Assembly: GCA_000955785.1 (NCBI GenBank)
Contig: JYOD01000048.1
Coordinates: 23,470 to 71,867 of the forward strand
Length of the DNA: 48,398 nucleotides
Direction of reading: 5' to 3'
DNA from: Burkholderiaceae bacterium 16
Lineage (GTDB): Bacteria; Pseudomonadota; Gammaproteobacteria; Burkholderiales; Burkholderiaceae
Shown one piece after another: positions 17,434 through 26,232 of the stretch; the first letter of the stretch is position 1; each line of letters starts with the position of its first letter. A program made the translations under genes and the position numbers. A model generated the notes under the pieces. It was given only the letters and a program-made list of their open reading frames with translations, was not told the DNA's origin and searched no databases.

Positions 17434-19055
17434 ACCATTCCCGCCGGTCAACGTTCTTCCGCCCGGGGCGCTCCGCCCTGATCCTCGCCACGCCGCTCCT
17501 GATGACAATGAGCCTTGGCGCAAACGCTCAGGCCACGGCAGAACCATCGGGGCAGTCCCAGGATCCCCCTGCTTCCAGCATGGATTCACAGGCATATCGC
17601 CTAGCGGAACGCGCCTACAAGCTGGCTGAAACCGAAGACATTGACGGCGCCAGGAAGGCCGTGGAAGCGTCCCTGGCCCTAGAGCCCAATAACCGCGACC
17701 GCGAGTCGCTGCGGCTGAACCTGCTGGTCCGGGCAAACCTGCTCGCCGAAGCACGCACCTATGCGGAATTCTTGCTGCAGAAGTATCCCGACGATCCAAA
17801 GATCCACGCCCAACGCGCGTTCCTTGCCCAGCGCCAGCAGGACTTCACGCTGGCGTCCGAACAGTTTGCCGAAGCGTTGCGGCTTGGGGGATGGAACAGT
17901 ACCGAAGTACGCAATCTGCGCCTGGCATGGGCCGACAGCGAAATGAGTGCCGGGCGCCCCAGACAGGCGCTGGAAGCCATCGAACCGCTTGCATCGCAGA
18001 AGGAGTTCGCCGGTGACAGCGAGGTGCAGTCACGCGTCGAACAGGCCAAGCGCGCAATCGAGGCAGAGCAGAACCGTTCCCAGGCCCCCAACAAACTGGA
18101 TCAAGCTTACGAGCAAATGCGGCAGCACGATGACAAGCAAGCGTTGGAACTGTTTCAGGGCAGTTTTGCGGCAGGATATGGCAATGCCGGCAATCTGGCC
18201 GATGCAGCCTATGCCGCCAAACGCCTGGGTGACAATAAAACGGCTATCGACCTCTTCAAACGCAGCCTGGCAGCAGGCGAAGGCGATGTGTCATTCGATC
18301 CTGAGCGTAGATTCGGCTATCGCCGCGAGGTCGAGACCCTTCAGCGGCAATGGGGTTTCGTGCTCAGCGCTCCGTATCAGGCCAGCGGGTTCAATCCGCA
18401 AAGTAGCGTGGAAAACCTGCAGACTGGTATCGAAGCCTATTGGCAGCCGCCGGATATCGGGTATCGCGACGGCCGTATCTTCCAGGTCTTCACCCGTGCC
18501 TACGGCACTGTGTATGACGGCAAGGATGGCCCGACCGGCATGCCGACTGTCCAGGGCGCGGTTGGCGCCCGCTACAAGCCCGTGCGCGACATGAACCTTG
18601 TCTTCACCACCGAGCGGCTGTTTCGCATCGGGCACTTGTCAACCGACGACTGGCTCATGCGGATAGGTTACTCCAACGACCGCGGCATCGATCTGAAGCC
18701 GGTCGGTGCGCCTTGGCAAACATGGCAGATCTACACCGAAGGCGCGTACTTCCTGCAGGCCGGCCGCTTCATCCTGAGTGGCGAGCTGCGGTATGGCCAA
18801 AGCCGGCGCGTGGCGACGGTCAGCGAAAGAATGGTGTTTTACCCCCATCTGGTGCTGGCCGGCGACCACGACAACCGGGCGCTGACACAAACCGCTCTTG
18901 GCATCGGGCCTGGCATTGCGTTCCGTTACTGGTTTCGCGAAACGCGCGACAGTGCGCCGGCGAGCTGGCTCGACGTCAGCATCCAGTATCGATTTCGACT
19001 CACTTCAGCGGAAAGGGCCGAGGGTCTCGTCACTCGCCTGATCCTCTGGTTTTAG
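17430..19055 (+). CDS. nfrA: NfrA-like outer-membrane exopolysaccharide porin with TPR domain
   Basis: This 541-residue protein has a signal peptide (about residues 1-33, cleavage after a GANAQA segment), a TPR-type helical part (about 45-275) and a C-terminal beta-barrel ending in a terminal Phe (VTRLILWF). The final section, with LDVSIQYRFRLT, fits the NfrA C-terminal family (phage N4 receptor). It probably exports the polymer made by NfrB, in the way PgaA or PelB act for other polysaccharides. At 541 residues it is much shorter than E. coli NfrA (nearly 1000), mainly through fewer TPR repeats. It is translationally coupled to nfrB. Confidence 0.9.
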   Translation: MNHSRRSTFFRPGRSALILATPLLMTMSLGANAQATAEPSGQSQDPPASSMDSQAYRLAERAYKLAETEDIDGARKAVEASLALEPNNRDRESLRLNLLVRANLLAEARTYAEFLLQKYPDDPKIHAQRAFLAQRQQDFTLASEQFAEALRLGGWNSTEVRNLRLAWADSEMSAGRPRQALEAIEPLASQKEFAGDSEVQSRVEQAKRAIEAEQNRSQAPNKLDQAYEQMRQHDDKQALELFQGSFAAGYGNAGNLADAAYAAKRLGDNKTAIDLFKRSLAAGEGDVSFDPERRFGYRREVETLQRQWGFVLSAPYQASGFNPQSSVENLQTGIEAYWQPPDIGYRDGRIFQVFTRAYGTVYDGKDGPTGMPTVQGAVGARYKPVRDMNLVFTTERLFRIGHLSTDDWLMRIGYSNDRGIDLKPVGAPWQTWQIYTEGAYFLQAGRFILSGELRYGQSRRVATVSERMVFYPHLVLAGDHDNRALTQTALGIGPGIAFRYWFRETRDSAPASWLDVSIQYRFRLTSAERAEGLVTRLILWF

Positions 19056-19250
19056 GGAGATGCGCCTAGCGATGAAAGTATCCCCCTAGTGAACAGGTCG
19101 TCGTACAGCATAGATGTGTCATTCGACGGCTTAGGATCGATGTCCGCGATACGGGCCCTCGACGTCGAAACCGATGATTGGAATACCCAGGCCGGGCAGC
19201 CCGTTCAAGGGCTTGAATCCAGCCTCTTCATGCAGCGCAAGGAGACCATC

Positions 19251-19598
19251 ATGACAAATCTACGCAGCACGGCGACCCGAATAAAACTACTTCTCATGGG
19301 AGGCGCTGTCTCGCTCGGCTGCGCGGCGGGGACAACTCATGCGCAGTCCAGTACCACCCCGGCAGCGCAAACCGCTACTCAGATTGACTCGATGAACAGC
19401 GCGCTGAATGCCGATTCGAGCAAGAATGACAAGGGTTCCAAGAAGCGCGTTACCCCTCCCCCACGTCCGCCCTACCTTACCTCGATCGAGCCCGGCGTTC
19501 CTGCGGAGCAGATGAAGAAAATGGAACATGGGCATAGGCATGGTGGTTACAACCAGGGCAAGTTCGATAGCGCCACTGGTGGATTCACGAGAGACTGA
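19251..19598 (+). CDS. Small secreted basic protein of the exopolysaccharide operon
   Basis: This 115-residue protein starts at an ATG with an AAGGAG ribosome site. It has a signal peptide (about residues 1-32, ending THAQS), a Ser/Thr/Ala-rich stretch, a basic proline-rich piece (KKRVTPPPRPPYL) and a His/Gly-rich end. I recognise no family. It sits 195 bases after nfrA and 10 bases before the deacetylase gene, so it is probably an envelope accessory of the polymer system. A longer in-frame version from 19089 would lack a good start and a signal peptide. Confidence 0.7.
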   Translation: MTNLRSTATRIKLLLMGGAVSLGCAAGTTHAQSSTTPAAQTATQIDSMNSALNADSSKNDKGSKKRVTPPPRPPYLTSIEPGVPAEQMKKMEHGHRHGGYNQGKFDSATGGFTRD

Positions 19599-19608
19599 GG
19601 GGACTATC

Positions 19609-21264
19609 ATGAGAAAACTACTGATCGCGATTACGCTGGTACTAGGCATATTCTGTTTCGGCGCAACGCAGCAAACCGCCAGCGCACAGACGGGAACAGG
19701 GCCGATCAGCGCCCTGGTCCTCTACGATGCACCTCCCAACGACGCGTATAGCAAACTGGGGCAGGCCTACGCCATCATGCTGGGTAATCTGCTCGGCCAC
19801 TTTGACGGCACTGTCACGCTTAAGCCCGTGGACCAGTACACGGCAGGGATGGTGGAGAACTACCAGGCCACCTTCTATCTCGGCGCCTATTATGACAATC
19901 CCGGCGTGCCTGCGGCGTTCCTGAGCGATGTCACCACGACGCAGAAGACAGTCGTCTGGTTCAAATACAACCTCTGGCAGGCCGCATGGAACGCCACGTA
20001 TCCGTTCACGCAGCGCTACGGTATCTCGTTCAGCGGATTGAGAGGACTTGATTCCTCGCCGTCCTCCAGCAATCCGGCGCCGGGATTTTTCGACACGGTG
20101 ATCTATAAGAATACGAACCTCGTCAAGTATTACGACTTCAATGCCGCTACTGGCGTAGTACGCGCCGATCCCGACATTGGTGTGACGGCAGTCACCGATG
20201 CGACCAAGGCGCAAGTGCTGGTCAGTATCATGGACAGCAAGACGAACGAGCAAGTGCCATACATCATCCGCTCCGGCAATTTCTGGTACGTGGCTGACAT
20301 GCCTTTCTCGTTCATCGGCCCCCGTGATCGTTACCTGGTCCTCTGCGACATGCTCTTCGGTATGGTGAACCGTGCGAGCACGCCTGGTCACAAGGCCTTG
20401 GTAAGGCTGGAGGACGTGGGTGCGCTGGTGAGCGTAAGCACCATGAGGACACTCTCGGACTACCTCGTCGGGCAGCACATACCGTTCTCGGTTGCCACCA
20501 TTCCGCACTACCGTGATCCGCTGGGGATATATAACGGCGGAGTCGCGCAAGACATTCCCTTTGCGCAAGCAACGGGCCTGAAGAGCTCGCTCAGATACGC
20601 GGTGGCTCGCGGCGGGAAAATCGTGATGCATGGTTTTACGCACCAGTACAATTCCATGCGAAACCTTAACACGGCTGTCAGCGGCGACGATTTCGAGTTC
20701 TGGAATGCTGTCGCAAATACCCCGGTCGCCGAGGATTCGATACAGTGGGCGGGAGGCCGCCTGGACAGCGGACGTCTGGAGCTGATCGCCGGTGGTTTTA
20801 CCCCATTCGCCTGGGAAGCGCCGCACTATCAGTCCTCGCCGCTCAGTATCAAGGCCGTGCCTTCGCGGTTCCCCACGACCTATCAGCGGGTGGTCTACTA
20901 CACGTCAGACAATCCGACGACCTTGAACTCCACGGCAATCAATCGTGATTTTTCCGTTGGGCAATTCTTCCCCTACCTCATCAAGAAAGACTATTACGGC
21001 CAGAAAGTCATTCCGGAGAATCTCGGTAATATCGAGTACAACATCTGCAATATTGATCCCACCTCGTGCCTGACGTACACGTGGCAGGATCTTTATCTCA
21101 ATGCCCAATATGCACTACTCGTGCAGGACAGCGTAGCGTCCTTCTTCTTCCACCCATTCTGGCTCGAACCTGATGTCGGAACGCCCGGATTCGCGGATTT
21201 CAAGAGCCTTGTCCAGGGGATCACACAGCTCGGATATACGTGGGCGGATGCCAGTACCTTCTAA
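19609..21264 (+). CDS. DUF2334 polysaccharide-deacetylase-like secreted protein
   Basis: This 551-residue protein has a signal peptide (about residues 1-26, ending ASAQ) and a full DUF2334 domain related to carbohydrate esterase family 4. It shows the ALVRLEDVG motif near residue 268 (metal Asp), IPFSVATIPHYRDP, the paired-histidine motif MHGFTHQY near 340, FAWEAPHY and YGQKVIPENLG. N-deacetylation of a HexNAc polymer is the natural prediction, analogous to PgaB or PelA, but the substrate is inferred from the wecB-nfrBA context only. A strong hairpin at 21276-21308 follows its stop. Confidence 0.87.
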   Translation: MRKLLIAITLVLGIFCFGATQQTASAQTGTGPISALVLYDAPPNDAYSKLGQAYAIMLGNLLGHFDGTVTLKPVDQYTAGMVENYQATFYLGAYYDNPGVPAAFLSDVTTTQKTVVWFKYNLWQAAWNATYPFTQRYGISFSGLRGLDSSPSSSNPAPGFFDTVIYKNTNLVKYYDFNAATGVVRADPDIGVTAVTDATKAQVLVSIMDSKTNEQVPYIIRSGNFWYVADMPFSFIGPRDRYLVLCDMLFGMVNRASTPGHKALVRLEDVGALVSVSTMRTLSDYLVGQHIPFSVATIPHYRDPLGIYNGGVAQDIPFAQATGLKSSLRYAVARGGKIVMHGFTHQYNSMRNLNTAVSGDDFEFWNAVANTPVAEDSIQWAGGRLDSGRLELIAGGFTPFAWEAPHYQSSPLSIKAVPSRFPTTYQRVVYYTSDNPTTLNSTAINRDFSVGQFFPYLIKKDYYGQKVIPENLGNIEYNICNIDPTSCLTYTWQDLYLNAQYALLVQDSVASFFFHPFWLEPDVGTPGFADFKSLVQGITQLGYTWADASTF

Positions 21265-21275
21265 GGTAATAACAT

Positions 21276-21308
21276 GGAGCAGTAGCGGGTGGCTTGCGGT
21301 ACTGCTCC
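21276..21308 (+). terminator. Hairpin after the DUF2334 gene
   Basis: GGAGCAGTA at 21276-21284 pairs exactly with TACTGCTCC at 21300-21308 across a 15-base loop. It is followed by a pyrimidine stretch, not a clean T-run, so it may be a partial terminator or an mRNA-protecting structure. Confidence 0.45.
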
Positions 21309-21520
21309 TCCCTTCCCCACGCCCAAGCCGAGTCTGATTCTTTATATATCGATGCAGGGAGATAGTATCGCGTGGCATAAGGGCCGTTTTCATGGGTCTG
21401 AGACATTGCCGCGCCTGAGATGACATCGAATTGATCCGCGATCTCTGTTGCTTACTTGCCGCAATCCGTCCCATGTAGGCACCGCGATGCCTGCGGGCAG
21501 CGTGCGTGGGTAGCCGAACG

Positions 21521-21546
21521 GCAGATGATCGGTGTGGATCATCTGC
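21521..21546 (+). promoter_or_regulatory. Perfect 10-bp-stem hairpin/dyad in the glmS leader
   Basis: GCAGATGATC (21521-21530) pairs exactly with GATCATCTGC (21537-21546) over a 6-base loop. It lies 23 bases before the glmS ATG and just before its ribosome site (GAGGAG). It could be a repressor operator or an RNA element tuning glmS translation. Confidence 0.5.
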
Positions 21547-21569
21547 TTAAGGATTTGAGGAGTATTACC

Positions 21570-23399
21570 ATGTGTGGCATTGTCGGCGCAATTGCGCAAG
21601 GTAACGTGACTACTGCTCTGCTGGAGGGACTGCGGCGGCTCGAATACCGTGGCTACGATTCCTGCGGAATCGCAGTGCTCAAGGAAGGAAGGCCACAGCG
21701 GCTGCGCAGTGTGTCTCGCGTGGCCAGCCTAACCGAACAGGTAGCGGAGACGGGCTTGTCCGGCACCTTGGGCATCGCCCATACCAGGTGGGCAACCCAT
21801 GGCGCACCGGCCACCTGCAACGCCCATCCCATTTTCTCCTGCGGTGAGATTGCGCTTGTTCACAACGGCATCATCGAGAATCACGAAGCACTACGCAAAT
21901 CCTTGAGCGAGCGCGGCTATGCCTTCGAATCTCAGACGGATACCGAAGTCATTGCCCACCTGGTCCACTATCACTATCACCAGGAACAAGGTGCCAGTCT
22001 GCTCGATGCTGTCCGGCGCACCGTGGCGGAGTTGCATGGCGCCTATGCCATTGCGGTATTCACATTCGACCAGCCGGACATGGTGATCGGGGCTCGTGGC
22101 GGCTCACCACTGGTGGTGGGGTTGGGGGAAGACGGCAACTATCTTGCGTCCGACGCGATGGCGCTGGCTGGCAGTGCGAATCGCTTCATCTACCTTGAAG
22201 AAGGCGATATGGTCGCCTTGTCGCGCGCCGACATCACGATCCTCAACCGGGACGGAGTCGTCGTCACGCGGGAAGTCAGGGAACTGGACGCATGGAATGG
22301 AGCGGTGGAGCTTGCTCCCTACCAGCACTACATGCAGAAAGAGATTTTTGAGCAGCCAGCCGTAATCGCAGATCGCACGGAGCATCTTGAATCGATTGGC
22401 CCCGAACTCTTCGGGGTTGCCGCCGAGAGTGCGCTGAGCCAGATCGACTCCCTGCGCCTGCTGGCTTGCGGTACGAGCTACCATTCCGCGCTGACAGCGA
22501 AATACTGGTTCGAATCGATTGCGAGATTACCGACCCAGGTGGAGTTCGCCAGCGAGTATCGCTACCGGGACAGCGTACCGAATCCCAACACGCTCGTGGT
22601 CGTGGTTTCGCAGTCTGGCGAGACGGCAGACACGCTCGCGGCGCTCAAGCATGCGCAGTCCCTGGGGCACGGGCACACGCTTGCGATATGCAACGTGCCG
22701 GATAGCGCCATCGTGCGGCAAGCGGGAATGCACTACCTAACGCGAGCAGGCGCCGAGATAGGCGTTGCCTCCACTAAGGCGTTTACGACGCAGCTGGTTG
22801 GGCTCTTCCTGCTGGCCGTCACATTGGCAAAGCAACGCGGGAGGATCGATCCCACACAGGAGCAGGCCATCCTTGCACAATTGCGCAGCCTGCCGGCGTC
22901 GATCATCAGGGTGCTTGCGCTCGAGCCACTGATCATGTCCTGGGCGGACGTCCTTGCGCAAAAGGAGAATGCGCTCTTTCTGGGCCGGGGCGTGCATTTT
23001 CCCATCGCCCTGGAGGGGGCATTGAAGCTCAAGGAGATCTCGTACATCCATGCCGAGGCCTATGCGGCGGGTGAACTGAAACATGGGCCTTTGGCGCTGG
23101 TGACCGACCAGATGCCGGTTGTGACCATCGCCCCCAACGATACGTTGCTGGAGAAGCTCAAGTCCAACATGCAGGAGGTCCGGGCGCGTGGCGGCGAACT
23201 GTACGTCCTTGCCGATTCAGACACCATGATTGGTTCCTCGGATGGCGTAAATGTCATTCGCATGCCGGAGAACTACGGCCTGCTCTCGCCTGTCCTTCAC
23301 GTCGTGCCTCTGCAGTTGCTGGCGTATCACACAGCCTGCAGGCGCGGCACCGATGTCGACAAGCCACGGAACCTGGCTAAATCTGTCACTGTTGAATAG
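21570..23399 (+). CDS. glmS: Glutamine-fructose-6-phosphate aminotransferase (isomerising)
   Basis: This 609-residue enzyme has the family's usual length. It makes glucosamine-6-phosphate, the first step to UDP-GlcNAc. The N-terminal glutaminase domain begins with the catalytic Cys2 (MCGIVGAI) and has LEYRGYDSCGIAV and HTRWATHG. Two SIS domains follow (CGTSYHSAL near residue 299; SQSGETADTL; GRGVHFPIALEGALKLKE), with the C-terminal motif PRNLAKSVTVE. The ATG at 21570 is fixed by Cys2 and a GAGGAG ribosome site. Located in the exopolysaccharide row, it is probably a dedicated copy that raises amino-sugar supply for wecB; the housekeeping copy would lie outside this window. Confidence 0.96.
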   Translation: MCGIVGAIAQGNVTTALLEGLRRLEYRGYDSCGIAVLKEGRPQRLRSVSRVASLTEQVAETGLSGTLGIAHTRWATHGAPATCNAHPIFSCGEIALVHNGIIENHEALRKSLSERGYAFESQTDTEVIAHLVHYHYHQEQGASLLDAVRRTVAELHGAYAIAVFTFDQPDMVIGARGGSPLVVGLGEDGNYLASDAMALAGSANRFIYLEEGDMVALSRADITILNRDGVVVTREVRELDAWNGAVELAPYQHYMQKEIFEQPAVIADRTEHLESIGPELFGVAAESALSQIDSLRLLACGTSYHSALTAKYWFESIARLPTQVEFASEYRYRDSVPNPNTLVVVVSQSGETADTLAALKHAQSLGHGHTLAICNVPDSAIVRQAGMHYLTRAGAEIGVASTKAFTTQLVGLFLLAVTLAKQRGRIDPTQEQAILAQLRSLPASIIRVLALEPLIMSWADVLAQKENALFLGRGVHFPIALEGALKLKEISYIHAEAYAAGELKHGPLALVTDQMPVVTIAPNDTLLEKLKSNMQEVRARGGELYVLADSDTMIGSSDGVNVIRMPENYGLLSPVLHVVPLQLLAYHTACRRGTDVDKPRNLAKSVTVE

Positions 23400-23408
23400 A
23401 GGGAGATC

Positions 23409-23431
23409 AAGCCAGGGTGAAACCCTGGCTT
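23409..23431 (+). terminator. Hairpin directly after glmS
   Basis: AAGCCAGGGT (23409-23418) pairs exactly with ACCCTGGCTT (23422-23431) across a 3-base loop. No T-run follows. It begins 10 bases after the glmS stop and could be an attenuator or a 3'-end stabiliser before the ImpE-like gene. Confidence 0.45.
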
Positions 23432-23496
23432 CACTCTCATTGGGCATATTCGGCATTTGTACCGATGGATCGAAGCTTGCAAGCGAGAGGGGTTTC

Positions 23497-24432
23497 GTGT
23501 CATTCACGCGTAAAAATCGGTGTGATCGATCCACCAGATCGTACTTGGGTATGCGACGCATTGTGCATAAGCACGGCTATGTGCCCGAGATCGGGGCGGC
23601 GTCGATTCTCTCTGCGCGTCCCAGCATCGGGACCTTGCTTAGGGATTCAGTGCGGCTCGCGACCAAGACCCCACAATCGTGGTCGCTTTTCTGGATTGCA
23701 TTTCAATGGTGCATCATTGTTGGCGAATGGGAGCTTGCCATAGCAATGCTTGAGCAATGCGCAATCTTGAAGCCTGAATTCATACCCTATTTCGATCGAT
23801 ACTGCGGTTGCGCCTTCGCGGAAGTTCAACGCGCTAACGTCTTCAAAGGCTCTGCCGATGAGCCATCCACGCACCCCGGCTCCCTGCCTGGCACGCAGGA
23901 CCTGATCAAGGAGAGGCTTGCACTGATGCACGCAATAAACCGAAGCAGGCCAGTGCCGCCACTCTCCGTTCCCGAGGATGTAGTCCTCAAGCCATTGGAA
24001 ATCCCGGGCGTGACCAACCTTGGCAAGTTTGGATGGTTGATCGATAGCGACTCTCGGCTTGGGCAGACCTGTGAAATTTTCCTTGGGGGGCGATACTTCT
24101 GGATACCGTTTGACATCATTTGCGAAGTCAACCTGGCCCCTGTCATGTCCCTGGTGGATCGGGTCTGGCGCCAGGTTATCGTGCGCCTCAGGAGCGGCGA
24201 AAGCTTCGTAGGACTGTTGCCCGCGCGCTATGTCGGCACGCAATTTGCCGACGATGACCTCAAGCTTGGCCAGACGACGCTATGGATTCAATTGGGGGGA
24301 AAGCTGCAGGCCGGACTCGGCGAGCGGCAGTTTCGCTGCGATCGGGGTGGTCAATGGCGTATTTCCCGCCTGACACTTATCCGCTTTGAAGCGCATGTCG
24401 GAGGCCGCAATGACTCGAACCTTCCGCACTAG
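23497..24432 (+). CDS. ImpE/TagJ-like protein (SciE family) in the exopolysaccharide locus
   Basis: This protein of 311 residues (or 293 from an ATG at 23551) matches the ImpE/TagJ family, known as a type VI secretion accessory that binds the sheath protein TssB. The helical N-terminal half (SWSLFWIAFQWCIIVGEWELA, an EQCAILKPEF segment) is followed by the typical C-terminal half with GWLIDSDSRLGQTCEIFLGG, RYFWIPFDII and LLPARYVGTQFADDDLKLG. The GTG at 23497 is preferred because an AGAGGGG ribosome site precedes it; the family fold begins only after the ATG. No other type VI gene is in the window, so its role here is probably different. Confidence 0.75.
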   Translation: MSFTRKNRCDRSTRSYLGMRRIVHKHGYVPEIGAASILSARPSIGTLLRDSVRLATKTPQSWSLFWIAFQWCIIVGEWELAIAMLEQCAILKPEFIPYFDRYCGCAFAEVQRANVFKGSADEPSTHPGSLPGTQDLIKERLALMHAINRSRPVPPLSVPEDVVLKPLEIPGVTNLGKFGWLIDSDSRLGQTCEIFLGGRYFWIPFDIICEVNLAPVMSLVDRVWRQVIVRLRSGESFVGLLPARYVGTQFADDDLKLGQTTLWIQLGGKLQAGLGERQFRCDRGGQWRISRLTLIRFEAHVGGRNDSNLPH

Positions 24433-24601
24433 CGAGAGGCTGATCGTGAATGGATGCGGCGCTGCTGCACGGCTGTTCGGGGGCGGCTCGGTATTGATTG
24501 CTGCCAACCCGCCCCCAACCCGCCTTGATACCTATCTCGGAACCAGCACGGTCAGTGCCGTACTGCATCGTCCCGATACCTGGCCTGGAAGATCAATTAG
24601 A

Positions 24602-25591
24602 TCAATTGGGCGCACGCAATGGCGAGATCGTCTTGCGCAGGAGTGCCCAATACGAACTGGTCTGGTAAGGGACCATCTGCTCGGCATAGTTCCACCAGAA
24701 ATAGCCGCCGATGAATCGCGGATCGTTCAGCTGGTCGGCCATCGGGTAGTAGGTCGTGATCAGGCTCTGCTGGACGGAGGTCGGTGCATTGGTGCTGGAG
24801 GTGCCAATCTCGCCAAAGCCAACCTTGGCGTTCGGGAAGATCTTCTCAAGCAGCGCGAATTCCGACGCCCATTGCGGCTGCAGCCCCGTGCAATCCTGGT
24901 ACGAATAGTAGCTGAGCAACGCATAGTCGGTCCCCTGCAGTACGCGCGACGGCAGGAAGGCTTGCGACCACGTGCGCCAGGAGTCGGCGGGCTTCTCGTA
25001 GCAGTTGTTACCCTTGCCGTCGTCATTGTAGTACAGCGTGACGGCCACCAGGCCGCCGGAGGCCTTCACGATATCGTAGGCGGAAGCAACCATTTGCCCG
25101 ATCGCGGTCTCTTCAGCCTGCACTTGCGTGCGCGTCCCGGCCGGATGTGCGCGCAACCACTCGCCATTGATCTCATTGGCGATTTCCCAGACGTCCACGG
25201 TTCCCGCGAGCCCTGTCACCAATTCCTTGGTTCTCGCCGTATACGTCGCCGCGTCCGTCGGGAAGTAATACGAATCCATGATTTCACCCATCACATAGGC
25301 AACGGAGTGCAACCTCACAAGGGCCTTGTAGTAGGAAGCCGCCGAAGTGCCGGGATCGAACACCACGCGCACCGTCGGCTTGTACGGCAGATTCGTCAGC
25401 GACGCCACGATGGCATCAAGGTTCGACAGGTCATCCAGCGTCACGCCATAGATGGGGGCTTTTGGCCTCGCCACCTGGGCGCTCGCGGCGCCCATGGACA
25501 GTCCCGCTGCCAGCGCAATGAACAGGGTCGCAGCGGTCCGCGTGCGCATTGCCGCAATCGCCACTTTCAATACTTGTAATGCTTTTTTCAT
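24602..25591 (-). CDS. Secreted glycoside hydrolase-like protein (clan GH-A type TIM barrel)
   Basis: This 329-residue protein has a long N-terminal signal sequence (hydrophobic core about residues 20-34, cleavage near ASAQ at 39). The pattern fits a clan GH-A barrel: an Asn-Glu pair in VWEIANEINGEW (candidate acid/base E140) and a second Glu in VGFGEIGTSS (candidate nucleophile E261), on strands of the right spacing. I cannot name the family. It converges on the ImpE-like gene, 169 bases away, at the end of the polymer locus. It may be the hydrolase that trims or releases the polymer, as PelA or PslG do elsewhere (inference). Confidence 0.72.
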   Translation of the reverse strand: MKKALQVLKVAIAAMRTRTAATLFIALAAGLSMGAASAQVARPKAPIYGVTLDDLSNLDAIVASLTNLPYKPTVRVVFDPGTSAASYYKALVRLHSVAYVMGEIMDSYYFPTDAATYTARTKELVTGLAGTVDVWEIANEINGEWLRAHPAGTRTQVQAEETAIGQMVASAYDIVKASGGLVAVTLYYNDDGKGNNCYEKPADSWRTWSQAFLPSRVLQGTDYALLSYYSYQDCTGLQPQWASEFALLEKIFPNAKVGFGEIGTSSTNAPTSVQQSLITTYYPMADQLNDPRFIGGYFWWNYAEQMVPYQTSSYWALLRKTISPLRAPN

Positions 25592-26232
25592 CTATAAAGT
25601 TCCGTTCAGTCCACTATGCATCGCCAACCGGTGCATCGTGGACAAGTCAATTCCCCGGAATAGAAAAATGTGGGGTCGACCCGGATCCAATAGCAATTTC
25701 CGAACGTGATCAAGCCCCTTCCGGTGCTTGCATTCGGATAATTTCGTGCTTGATAGCTCGCTTGCTCTTGGCTTCCCGTGCACCAAAGATCTCGTGTCTT
25801 TATATGTGCAGTATGAGCAAAAGTGCTGTCATACGTCGTGTGAGTGACCCGGCACTATCGGCATGTGAGGCGGTCTGCGCAGTGGCAGCCACTCGGTTGT
25901 TCGTCGATTGCTGGAGTCCGGCGACATGATAACCGATTAACAAGGCTTACTTGATTTGCATCCACCGCAGCGAGGTTTGGCGCAAGCGATTGTCGGGCAA
26001 TCGGCAAGGCGTGGAGCGTCGCTAGTCGATGCTCGCACGAGGCCATCGCGGCTTGATTGGTTGTCAGTCGCACATAGGGTCGTGCCATCTGTGTGCGGTT
26101 GTCTTAAGCTGGCGTATATCGGCTGCGCCAAGGCTGACGAGCACGGTCCTCGCGTTGCCGATGCGTGTGTCGAGGACATCGTTAGACCGTGATCGGCTGC
26201 ACTACCGTTGGTGTCGATCCGGTGCAGGAGGA
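25592..26232. other. Intergenic region between the hydrolase gene and the TreZ-like gene
   Basis: The 641 bases are AT-richer than the neighbouring genes and hold the divergent control regions of both genes. I see no conserved gene, no strong hairpin and no clear sigma-70 or sigma-54 promoter. Short open frames in both directions lack ribosome sites and family features. Confidence 0.5.

Larger units (their letters stand above)
21265..21569. other. Intergenic region between the deacetylase gene and glmS
   Basis: The 305 bases hold two perfect inverted repeats and no gene. One follows the deacetylase stop (21276-21308) and one lies in the glmS leader (21521-21546). The AT-rich stretch around 21338 (TTTATATATCG) could carry a -10 element for glmS, but I see no matching -35. 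Confidence 0.6.

Noticed and set aside
21310..21569. glmS ribozyme or FMN/other riboswitch in leaders of glmS and ribA
   Set aside because: None of the conserved core sequences is present; only simple hairpins were seen.
23497..24432. Part of a type VI secretion locus
   Set aside because: No TssB/C, Hcp, VgrG, ClpV or other type VI gene anywhere in the window.
24386..25579. Plus-strand open frame opposite the hydrolase gene
   Set aside because: The minus-strand frame has a signal peptide and catalytic motifs; this one has none.
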